Shown: piece after piece, positions 35,222 through 43,900 of the stretch | Layout of the letters: each line of letters starts with the position of its first letter | How positions within the stretch are numbered: the stretch's first letter is position 1 | Assembly: GCF_000016665.1 (NCBI RefSeq) | Contig: NC_009523.1 | Location: 4,339,501 to 4,403,500, forward strand | Length of the DNA: 64,000 nucleotides | Direction: 5' to 3' | Origin: Roseiflexus sp. RS-1 | GTDB taxonomy: Bacteria > Chloroflexota > Chloroflexia > Chloroflexales > Roseiflexaceae | Notes under the pieces: generated by a model | Databases searched by the model: none | What the model was told of the DNA's origin: nothing | The model's input: only the letters and a program-made list of their open reading frames with translations | Position numbers and translations under genes: made by a program

Positions 35222-36202
35222 ATGGTGCGTCTCACAACCGGTATTGTGACCCTTGTGCTTCTTGCAGATTCCATTGCCGGATTTGCCGTCCAACCGCCAG
35301 ACGCCCATTTCAGCGAACCCCAGGTGCGTCCGTCCCAGGTGTTCCGCATCGAATCCGTTGCGCCACCTCCGATCCGATCAGCGCCTCAACTGATCCGATT
35401 CCCGGTTGCCACGGTCAGGGCAATTCCCATCCCCGAAGTGACCATCGTTGCTGACACGCCTCCGGCGCCCGAAGCGACCGTTCCGCCACCCTTCATTGCC
35501 GGTGACGGTCCGTGGATGCGCGGCACGCGCGTGGCGCAGACCGGGCGCGTGGATGTGTATGTCGGGCTGCGCACCTTCACGCCGGAGCAGGTAGCGGCAA
35601 TTGCCCCGCGTCTGGAAGAACTCCTGCGCGGCAACGAGGAACGTTTTGGATTCCAGCTGAACCGGCGCGTGTCGCTGGCGTTCTACCGCCCGGCGCTGGC
35701 GCCGTCAAAAGATACGCGCGGCATTGCGTACACCGAAGAAGGGCGCGCTGCGGTTTTTTACCGCCCCCACGAGGACATCGAACGCGCGCTGGTGGTTGCG
35801 TCGCACGAACTTGCTCACCATCTCCAGGCGCAGCGTTACGGAGACGACGTACAAAAGCGAGCCGATATCATTCTTCTGGAAGGGCTTGCGACCTGGATCA
35901 CCGGTCCCCCGTGGCTGGCAAAGTATGGCGTCGAAAACTGGAAGGAACGGGCGCGCCAGATCAGCGACTCAGGCGTGCCGCTGCGTCTTTTGCACGCCCG
36001 ACGCTATGGCGACAACATCGCCTACGAGTTGTGGGCATCATTCGTTGATTTCCTGATCGAGCGCGATGGCATGGAGAAACTGCACGCGCTGTATGTGAGC
36101 GGGCGCGGGCGCGAACCCGGCTCGGCGGATTACCGGGGCGTCTATGGCGCCTCGCTCAATGAACTCGCCGCTGAGTGGCGCGCATGGGTGGAGACAGATT
36201 GA
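35222..36202 (+). CDS. Exported gluzincin-type metallopeptidase
   Basis: 326 residues from ATG 35222 (GAGGAG upstream). Signal peptide (MVRLTTGIVTLVLLADSIAG), a Pro-rich stem to about 95, then a peptidase MA-like domain. Zinc motif HELAHH (HExxH) in LVVASHELAHHLQAQRYG; third ligand probably Glu in LLEGLATWITGP, 20-25 residues on. The C-terminal helical part (WASFVDFLIERDGMEKLHAL, SLNELAAEWRAWVE) fits the family. Probably acts outside the membrane; substrate unknown. In-frame upstream sequence overlaps gltA antisense and is rejected. Confidence 0.86.
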   Translation: MVRLTTGIVTLVLLADSIAGFAVQPPDAHFSEPQVRPSQVFRIESVAPPPIRSAPQLIRFPVATVRAIPIPEVTIVADTPPAPEATVPPPFIAGDGPWMRGTRVAQTGRVDVYVGLRTFTPEQVAAIAPRLEELLRGNEERFGFQLNRRVSLAFYRPALAPSKDTRGIAYTEEGRAAVFYRPHEDIERALVVASHELAHHLQAQRYGDDVQKRADIILLEGLATWITGPPWLAKYGVENWKERARQISDSGVPLRLLHARRYGDNIAYELWASFVDFLIERDGMEKLHALYVSGRGREPGSADYRGVYGASLNELAAEWRAWVETD

Positions 36203-36208
36203 AGGGAA

Positions 36209-36237
36209 GGCGGGGTGAGCGTCGGGATCACCCCGTC
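36209..36237. terminator. Bidirectional hairpin between convergent genes
   Basis: GGCGGGGTGA (36209-36218) pairs with TCACCCCGTC (36228-36237), one G-T pair, 9-base loop. Lies between the stops of the metallopeptidase and the aldehyde dehydrogenase. T-tracts are poor on both sides. Confidence 0.6.
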
Positions 36238-36256
36238 TGGTTGACCATACCAGGGA

Positions 36257-37690
36257 TCAACCGACATTCACCACCAGCAACTTTCGCTCGGTCATCTCCT
36301 CAATCGCATAGCGCAACCCTTCGCGCCCGAAGCCCGACTGTTTGACGCCACCATAGGGCATTGGATCGATCCGCCACGTCGGAACATCATTGATGATAAC
36401 CCCGCCGACTTCCAGTTCCTCATACGCCTGGAAGATTCGCCCGACATCACGGGTGAACACGCCAGCCTGCAAGCCAAACTCGCTGTTGTTGACCGCTGCG
36501 AGCGCCTCCTCGAAGGTGGTGTACGGCTGAACGGTGACCACCGGCGCAAAGATCTCCTGGCAGTTCACCCGCAGTTCCGGCGCAGCGCGCGCGACGATCG
36601 TCGGCGCAACGACCCCGCCTTCCACCATGCCGCCGGTGACGAACTCCGCGCCTGCGCTGCGCGCCTCGTTGAGCCAGGCGGACACACGCACCGCCTCCGA
36701 TGGGTTGATCAGTGCGCTCAGGTCACTCGCCTCATCGAGCGGATGCCCGACCTTCAACGCCTGCACCTGCGGGACAAACAGTTCCATGAACGCATCGTAC
36801 ACCGATGCATGCACAAAAATACGCTGAACGCTGATGCAACTCTGACCGGCGTAGGAGAACCCGCCGACAACGCAGCGTGCTGCTGCAAACGCAAGATCGG
36901 CGTCAGAATGGATGATCACGCCCGCATTGCCGCCAAGTTCCAGGGTCACCCGTTTGCGCCCGGCGCGGCGCTTCATCTCCCATCCGACCACAGGCGAACC
37001 GGTGAACGTCAGCAAGCCGAAGCGCTCATCTTCGACCAGCGGCGCCGCATCGCGGCTGGCGAGCGGCAGGACACTCAGCGCCTCAGGGAGCCACCCGGAC
37101 GAAGCGATGATCTCTGCCAGTTTGAGCGCCACAATTGGGGTCTGCGATGCAGGTTTAAGCACGACGGAACATCCAGCGGCAATCGCCGGAGCAACCTTGT
37201 GCGCCACCAGGTTGAGCGGAAAGTTGAAGGGTGTAATGGCCGCCACCGGTCCGACCGGGAAGCGACGCACAATCGCCTGCCGCCCCTCGCCGCCAGGAGC
37301 GGCGTCAAGGCGCAGCGCTTCGTCGTTCGAGCGCGTCGCCTCATCGGCGGCGGTCGAGAAGGTTACGATGCTACGCGCAACTTCGATACGCGCCTGTTTG
37401 ATCGGTTTTCCCGCTTCGAGCGCAATGGTGCGGGCAAGTTCTTCAGCGCGCGCTTCGATACCTGCGGCGATGGCGCGCAGCGCTGCGGCACGACGATGCA
37501 GCGGCGACCGGCGTGTTGTCCTGAACGCCTCGACCGCTGCCTGGATCGCCTGTTCGAGGTCGGCAGGCGCAGCGCGATGCACCACCGCCACTGGTGATCC
37601 GTCATACGGGCAGGCGACTGTGTAGGGCGCGCCGGTGCGCCACTCGCCTGCCAGGTAGAAACGATACTCCGGCGTGTCGCTGTCTGTCAT
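36257..37690 (-). CDS. NAD(P)-dependent aldehyde dehydrogenase
   Basis: 477 residues from ATG 37690. Oxidises an aldehyde to the acid; substrate not deducible, although the layout is close to GapN/lactaldehyde-type enzymes. Cofactor motif GPVAAITPFNFPLNLVAHKV, general base Glu in VTLELGGNAGVI, catalytic Cys in SYAGQSCISVQRIFV, and C-terminal QEIFAPVVTVQPY and PMPYGGVKQSGFGREG. Complete. Convergent with the metallopeptidase. Confidence 0.94.
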   Translation of the reverse strand: MTDSDTPEYRFYLAGEWRTGAPYTVACPYDGSPVAVVHRAAPADLEQAIQAAVEAFRTTRRSPLHRRAAALRAIAAGIEARAEELARTIALEAGKPIKQARIEVARSIVTFSTAADEATRSNDEALRLDAAPGGEGRQAIVRRFPVGPVAAITPFNFPLNLVAHKVAPAIAAGCSVVLKPASQTPIVALKLAEIIASSGWLPEALSVLPLASRDAAPLVEDERFGLLTFTGSPVVGWEMKRRAGRKRVTLELGGNAGVIIHSDADLAFAAARCVVGGFSYAGQSCISVQRIFVHASVYDAFMELFVPQVQALKVGHPLDEASDLSALINPSEAVRVSAWLNEARSAGAEFVTGGMVEGGVVAPTIVARAAPELRVNCQEIFAPVVTVQPYTTFEEALAAVNNSEFGLQAGVFTRDVGRIFQAYEELEVGGVIINDVPTWRIDPMPYGGVKQSGFGREGLRYAIEEMTERKLLVVNVG

Positions 37691-37964
37691 ACCACACATC
37701 CTCATCCATGCCACAGGCGACCCGGCGATTGTCTGTATTGTGATCCGCACGACCGCACATGCGCACCGACGTTTGATTGCGTCCACACCCGCATGCACAC
37801 CACCCTATATCGACACCTTACACCCTCAGCGGCGCCGATATTGTAGCACATCTGCACAGAAAACACGCTGTATCATCCCCCAATAGCAACATACTGCGCC
37901 AGATATCCGGGCAAATTATGGCAACATTGCCATTGTGGAAGGCGTGCATGAAGTTGTATAAATA

Positions 37965-39086
37965 GTGTTAGCAATAGAGCGCCAGAACGCAATCACAATA
38001 GCGATGCCATCTGTAGAACCCAAATACTCCAGCGACCGGGGCGTTGCGTCGGTCAGGCACGATGAGCATATCGTGCAGACCTGTATTCCGCTGCTTCTGC
38101 ACCCCGATGAACAGGTGCAACGGCAGGCGACGCTTCTCCTGTTGACCCTGTACGGAACCCATGCATTCACATTGCTGCGGCGACGGTTGAGCGACGAAAA
38201 ACCGCAAGTGCGCCGTGAAGCCGAACAGGCGTTACGTGTGCTGGGACGACAGAGCGGGCATCCGGTCGATTTCCGACCCTTCCGCGGCATGCACATTGAA
38301 TGTCTCGGCACACTACGCGTGTATATCGGCAACCAGGAAATCCTCTCCCACGAGTGGGCGCAGTCCAACGTCAGTCGCGCCGGGCGGCGCAAAGTGCAGG
38401 CAGTGCTGGCATATCTCGTGCATCGCGGGCGCGGCGGCGCCTCGGCAGACGAGATCCGGGCTGCGGTCTGGGGAGACGGTGGTGCAACCGGCGCGCTTGG
38501 GCGCACAATGACCGCGCTGCGCCAGACCATTGAGCACTTCGGCGGAACCAGCATGGCGGAGAGCCTCCTGATCTCCAGCAATCAACGCTACATCCTGACA
38601 CCGGATGCCTATACCACTGATGTGCGCTCATTCGAGCATACCATCCGCGTTGCCGAGCAGACCGAACACGACCGCGACCTGGCGGCAGCCGCGCCGGTCT
38701 ACCGCCACGCCTGTGACCTGTATGGCGGACCCTACCTGGCGGGTGTCGATATGCTTGCCGACGAGATCGAAGAACGCCGGACTGAACTCCTCAATGCGTA
38801 TCTGAACGCACTGGAGCGACTGGCGGAATACGCTTATCAACAGGGAGACGACGAGCAATGCCTGGCGCTCTGTCATCGCGGCATTCGCTTCGATCCCACT
38901 GATGAGCGCCTCACGCTCTGGATGCTGCGCTGCTATGCGCGCCAGCGCAACGAGAGCGAGATCGCGCGTGTGTTCCGGCGCTATTTGCGCGCCCTTGCCG
39001 CCCCGCCCGACCAGGGAGATGCAGTGGTGCGCTGGATGCGGCTGCGATCAGGCACACACAACGAAGCCGTAGACATTACGACGTAG
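37965..39086 (+). CDS. SARP/BTAD-type transcription regulator with HEAT-like N-terminus
   Basis: Up to 373 residues (GTG 37965; ATG 38004 possible). The N-terminal helical repeat TCIPLLLHPDEQVQRQATLL is HEAT-like (about 38-90). A winged-helix domain follows: HIECLGTLRVYIGNQEI, RRKVQAVLAYLVHRGRGGAS, GRTMTALRQTIEHFGG, ISSNQRYILTPDAYTTDV. The bacterial transcriptional activation domain (TPR-like) covers about 215-350 (AAAAPVYRHACDLYGGPYLA, ALCHRGIRFDPTDERLTLWM). It lies immediately upstream of the secretion cluster on the same strand, about 480 bases away, so it is a candidate regulator of that cluster. Confidence 0.85.
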   Translation: MLAIERQNAITIAMPSVEPKYSSDRGVASVRHDEHIVQTCIPLLLHPDEQVQRQATLLLLTLYGTHAFTLLRRRLSDEKPQVRREAEQALRVLGRQSGHPVDFRPFRGMHIECLGTLRVYIGNQEILSHEWAQSNVSRAGRRKVQAVLAYLVHRGRGGASADEIRAAVWGDGGATGALGRTMTALRQTIEHFGGTSMAESLLISSNQRYILTPDAYTTDVRSFEHTIRVAEQTEHDRDLAAAAPVYRHACDLYGGPYLAGVDMLADEIEERRTELLNAYLNALERLAEYAYQQGDDEQCLALCHRGIRFDPTDERLTLWMLRCYARQRNESEIARVFRRYLRALAAPPDQGDAVVRWMRLRSGTHNEAVDITT

Positions 39087-39564
39087 CACCTGCCTTCTTT
39101 TGAGAATCACACACCTCATCGGTACGACGCCCCGCGACAAACACCAGACCGGAACGCAGACCCATCGTTCTGATCACTATGCCGGAAGCGCAGGCAAACG
39201 CAAAGACGATTGCAGCGGAGCGCAGGATGAATTTTCAGAAATTCGTCGGGACGGCGTGCACCTCAGGCGGGACTATGAGTTCCAAAATTATATAGTCTTC
39301 ATCAGCCCGCACGAGTCAGGTCAAGCCTGAACGACGGAAGTTGGATTTCATTTCCTCAAGGTTCATCAGGCATCCCGCGATACCATCCTGGTATCTGATG
39401 ATAAGTTCTAAATATCATTATGACAAGTTAACCAAAAAAAACCGAAAACCGGCATGTAGAATAGTGATGGGAGGTTTGCAGGCGCCGGGCAATGTTCTGA
39501 CACGCCCGACCTTCAATGCCGTCACCAGTATCGCATCGTCCTTGCCTGTTGAGGAACATTGCAC
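39087..39564. other. Leader region of the type VII-like cluster
   Basis: 478 bases without a gene. AT-rich patch at 39395-39465 (GACAAGTTAACC, A-tract, TGTAGAAT at 39455-39462), the likeliest promoter zone, though spacing to a -35 is not convincing. Confidence 0.45.
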
Positions 39565-40260
39565 ATGTCCATCGAATTCGACGTATCGTGGGCGCCTTCC
39601 GAGCACAAGACGGTCTCTCGTGAACCTGATAAGACCATTCGTGAGGTCGTCCAGAGTCTGGTTGTGCAACTGAACCTGCCGGAGTACGATCCGCAGGGAC
39701 GACGGATCGTCTACGGGTTATACCGCGAGCACGACGGTGAACGGGAACTTCTCCAGGACGCACGCACGCTGAAAAGTGCGCGCATCCAGGCGCAAACGGT
39801 CTATATTGCGAATGTGGCTGCACCCTGGTGGCAGTCCAACGCTACGCTGCCTGCTCCAAAACCAGGTCCCCGCCCTCCGACAAAGCCACTGCCGCGACGA
39901 CTCGCGTCGCCCTCTTCCTGCCGGCTCAAACTGGCGCCCAGTTGCACTGTTGTGGTTCAGGGCGATTATCTTGAACTCGACCGCGCCTACCTGTCGAGCA
40001 CATTGCCCCAGACGACCATCCTGGCGGAAAAAGCGCATATCTTCAGCGGGTTTGACTCGCGTCTCATGCACGTCAGTCGAAAGAACCACTGCGCCATCAT
40101 TCGCCAGGGTGATCACTGGCTGTTGCGCGCATATAAACCCACCTATGTCAACGGCAAATTACTCAACAATGGTCAGACGGTGACGATTCAGCCGCCAGGA
40201 GCGGAGGTTGTTCTTGGAAACGGCGGATGGCCCATCACCATTGAACTGTTTGAGGCATAG
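39565..40260 (+). CDS. Ubiquitin-like (YukD/EsaB-type) and FHA-like fusion protein
   Basis: 231 residues from ATG 39565 (TTG 39559 possible). N-terminal beta-grasp domain (about 1-88): IREVVQSLVVQLNLPEYDPQ, RIVYGLYREHDGERELLQDA and VYIANVAAPWWQ, resembling EsaB/YukD ubiquitin-like proteins of type VII systems. A Pro-rich linker, then a degenerate FHA domain (about 125-231): SRLMHVSRKNHCAIIRQGDH, KPTYVNGKLLNNGQTV. FHA domains read phospho-Thr, so it may link the cluster's kinase to the ATPase. First gene of the cluster; the N-terminal fold and PWW motif recur in the 50956 protein. Confidence 0.72.
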   Translation: MSIEFDVSWAPSEHKTVSREPDKTIREVVQSLVVQLNLPEYDPQGRRIVYGLYREHDGERELLQDARTLKSARIQAQTVYIANVAAPWWQSNATLPAPKPGPRPPTKPLPRRLASPSSCRLKLAPSCTVVVQGDYLELDRAYLSSTLPQTTILAEKAHIFSGFDSRLMHVSRKNHCAIIRQGDHWLLRAYKPTYVNGKLLNNGQTVTIQPPGAEVVLGNGGWPITIELFEA

Positions 40261-40340
40261 CACCTTCCCTGCGCATATGCGCAATGGTTGTCATACCCAC
40301 AATCACGCGAAGAACCATGTGAAAGGAGGATCAACAACGT

Positions 40341-40619
40341 ATGCCGCCAATCAGTTTAGACCCGCAGCAGGCTCGTGCGACCGCATCGGTGTTCGATGGA
40401 GGCAAAGGTTCCATCGAAGGCGAATTGAGTCGCATGATGAGTTCGGTCAGCGAGGTGACGTCCACCTGGTCTGGTCAAAGCCGACAGCAGTTCGAGTCGC
40501 GCTGGGAAGAGTGGAGTCAGCGACTGCGCACCATGATGGACGAGTTGCAGAATCTGGCGAACGGACTGCGCCGCGAGGCGGAGGAATTTGAGTCTGTCGA
40601 TCGATCATTCAATGCATAA
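40341..40619 (+). CDS. WXG100 protein 1
   Basis: 92-residue ESAT-6-like helical hairpin, the substrate class of type VII secretion. The turn has Trp-Ser-Gly in EVTSTWSGQSRQQFESRW, flanked by two helices of expected length. Near the C-terminus, FESVD in EEFESVDRSF resembles the YxxxD/E export signal with Phe for Tyr. AAAGGAGG ribosome site, so probably highly translated. 42 bases before a close paralogue. Confidence 0.93.
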   Translation: MPPISLDPQQARATASVFDGGKGSIEGELSRMMSSVSEVTSTWSGQSRQQFESRWEEWSQRLRTMMDELQNLANGLRREAEEFESVDRSFNA

Positions 40620-40661
40620 GGACGCCCTGAACAGGAACAGAACCCGAATGAGGAGAATGCC

Positions 40662-40943
40662 ATGCCCATGATCAGTCTTGACACCGATGCGGCGCGCTCG
40701 GCTTCCGCGACGTTAGCCGCAAGCAAAAGTTCGATCGAAGGCGAACTGGGCCGCATGATGAGTTCGGCAAACGAGGTCATGTCGACCTGGTCTGGTACAA
40801 GCCGACAGCAGTTCGAGTCGCAGTGGGAGCAGTGGTGCCAGAAACTGCGAACAATGATGGAAGAATTGCAGAGCCTCTCGAACGGGTTGCGCCGCGAGGC
40901 GGAGGAGTTCGAGGCGGTTGATCGATCATTCCTGGCTGCCTGA
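40662..40943 (+). CDS. WXG100 protein 2
   Basis: 93 residues, paralogous to the previous gene (SSIEGELGRMMSSANEVMST then WSGTSRQQFESQWEQW). FEAVD near the C-terminus again matches an FxxxD-type signal. The pair could form the obligate heterodimer seen for EsxA/EsxB. GAGGAG ribosome site. A strong hairpin separates it from the ATPase gene. Confidence 0.93.
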   Translation: MPMISLDTDAARSASATLAASKSSIEGELGRMMSSANEVMSTWSGTSRQQFESQWEQWCQKLRTMMEELQSLSNGLRREAEEFEAVDRSFLAA

Positions 40944-40955
40944 AGTGTGAATGTC

Positions 40956-40985
40956 AGACCCCGGAGGACGCTGCCTCTGGGGTCT
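40956..40985 (+). promoter_or_regulatory. Strong intergenic stem-loop between WXG100 and ATPase genes
   Basis: AGACCCCGGAGG (40956-40967), loop ACGCTG, CCTCTGGGGTCT (40974-40985). A 12-bp stem with a single G-T pair. What follows is CTTCCTC rather than a T-tract, so partial terminator or mRNA-stabilising processing site. It would keep WXG100 levels above those of the large ATPase. Confidence 0.7.
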
Positions 40986-40999
40986 CTTCCTCAACAACA

Positions 41000-43900
41000 A
41001 TGACAGTGACTGAGACCAATCCGACCGAAGCGCCAGCAATCGATGCGCCGGAGTCGTTCAACCGACCGCCGCGTATCCTGCGCAGGTTGCCGACCGATGA
41101 GATCGAGATTCCGGCGCCGCCCGGCGCTCCAACACTGTCGTTGCCGGCGCGCCTTGGGTTCATCCTGCTTCCGGCGATAACCGGCATCTTCTACCTGATC
41201 GCTCTGATTGCGCGTGGCGGTCAGGGAGGGAGCATCTGGCTGTCGTTGCCGATCGTGCTCATTTCATTCGCCAGCGTTGCGATGGGAATCTGGACCTATA
41301 TCTCGCAACGTCGCGCTCAGGAGCAGGCTCGCCAGGAGTACGAGAATGCCTATGCCGAAACGCTTGAACGGGTTCGCTCCCATCTCCGTTTCCTTGATGC
41401 AGAACAGCGCAACGTGCGCGAGGCGAATGACCCTGAACCGACCACACTGGTGCAGATTGTTGAGGGTGATGGCGACCTGCCTGAACCGCGTCTCTGGGAA
41501 CGACGCTCAAACGACGAGGACTTTCTTCGCCTGCGCATCGGGCGCGGCGATCTGCCCACCAGCGTCACTATCAAGCCGCCACGCGCCAATCAGTTCCAGT
41601 ATACGCCGGAACTGCGGCGGGCGCTTGACCTGGCGCGCGAGTTCGCCATGGTGCGCGATGTTCCGATAACGCTTGCGCTCCGCCAGTGCGGTTCGATCGG
41701 CATTGCCGGCAATGACGCTGCTGTCGTCCAGTTTGTCTATGCGTTTATATGGCAGATCGTCGTTCATCATTCGCCGGACGAGGTGCGCCTGGCGGCGTTC
41801 TGGTCAGCACATTTCGATACAACATGGTCATGGTTGCGATGGCTTCCGCATACGCGCGCCTTTGACGAAGAATCGTACCGTTTACTTGCGCGCTATGACG
41901 GCGATCCCGATCACTTCACCCAGGTTGTTGAAAGTCTCCTGCGCGAACTGCGTCAGCGGATCGAGTATGGCGTCACCAATCGTCCGCATGTTGTCATCGT
42001 GCTCGACAGTTATCCGACATTCGGCGCGCAGCACGACGTCTTTCTCGATCTGATGAGACGCGGGCGCTCGCTGGGCTTCAGCGTGCTGTTTCTTGTTTCC
42101 GAATCGCGGCAGACGCCGGGCGAGTGCGGCGGCTACATCGAACTGACGCCACGCACGTTGCTTGCCCTGGCGGGCGCCGAAGGAGGATACACCCCATTTT
42201 CTCCCGACAGCGTCACGCGCGCTGAGAGCGAACGCCTGGCGCGCACCCTGGCGCGCATCGCAGATGTCTCCCTCGACCAGCAGCGTGAACTGCCGCGCAA
42301 TGTGCGTTTCTCGACCATCCTGGACCTGGGAGAAGTCAAGACCTACGATCCAGAACAGTTCTGGAAAGACCCTTCCGATAGCTGGCATCCGGCGCCTGTT
42401 GGTATGACGGGACCCGACGCTCACCATGATCGCTTTGCGATCAATCTCAACGAAGGTTTTCATGGCGTCCATGGCATCGTCGCCGGAACCACCGGTTCGG
42501 GCAAGAGCGAATTTCTGCTTACCTTCCTGATGTCGCTGGCAGTGCTCCACAGCCCGGATCGCCTGAACCTCATGCTGATCGACTTCAAAGGCGGCGCAAC
42601 GTTCAAAGACCTGGAAGGTCTGCCGCATACGGTCGGTATGGTGACCGATCTGGCAGGGTACGAGGCGGAACGGGCGCTGATTGCGATCAACAGCGAACTC
42701 GACCGGCGCAAACAGCGATTGCAGCGCGCCAATGTCGCCAATATCCGCGAATATCGCCGCAGGATGGCGCGCAATCCATCCCTTGCGCCGTTGCCGAACC
42801 TGATGATCGTGATCGATGAATTCGATGAAATGGTGCGCGACTACCCGGAATTCGTCCCCGAACTGATCCGGGTCGCCAAACAGGGGCGCAGCCTTGGCGT
42901 GCATCTGCTCTTTGCCACTCAGCAGCCATCACAGGTCAAAGAAGGGTTGCTCCGCAACCTGACCTACTGGATAGCCCTCCGGGTTACCTCGACCGAGGAC
43001 AGCAAGACGATGGTCACCATCCCCGACGCGGCATATCTGACGACCGAAACGCCGGGACGCGGCTACTTCCGGGTGAACAAACAGATCGTCGCCTTTCAAT
43101 CGGCGCGTGTGACTGTGCCCTACCAGCCATTTGAACGGAGCGACTCATTCGGCGAGGTCGATGTGACCGGTCGGCGAAAGGTGATCAGCGCCCACGAACT
43201 GGGCATCGAGCGTTTTGTGAATGATGTGCTTCGCCTGTGTGAACAGTATCGCGCTGAACCACGCGCGCTGGAGATCATCACGCCGCAGGCGGCGTACCGG
43301 TACACTTCAGCAGTCGCGCGCCGCGAACTGCCCGCACCGGTCAACCCCGGCGAGCCGCAGGCGATCATCCGTCAGGCGTTGCAACGCTACTTCGAGCAAA
43401 CCGACGAAGACGCAACCGAAGCCGGCAGGCGGGTTATCCGCGATATGGTTGCGCAACTCGAAGGCAAGCGCGACGTCGAGACCGAACTGGCGCTGATTGT
43501 GGAAGCCATGGCGCGGGCGCGCGGACCGCAGTACGCCTCCGCAAAGTATCGGGTGTGGATGCCGCCGTTGCCCGATGCCATCCCGCTGGTCGATCTGCTC
43601 GACAGAGCGCCGCTCGCCCCCGACGCCTGGATGCAGGCGCCGATAGGGTTGCTCGACTACCCGACACGCGCTGAGCAACTCCCGCTGGTTCTCGACCTGG
43701 CAGGCAAACACGGCAATCTGCTGATCGTCGGCGGATCGCGGTCGGGCAAAACCGTGCTGGTGCGCACCCTCATGCTGGCGCTCGCTATGACGCACTCGCC
43801 TGCAGACCTGTGGATGTACACGATTGATGCCGGTGGTCGGGGGTGCGGCATGGCGCTGCCGCCTGTTGCCGATGGCGACGCGAGCGACAGGGTGCTGCCG

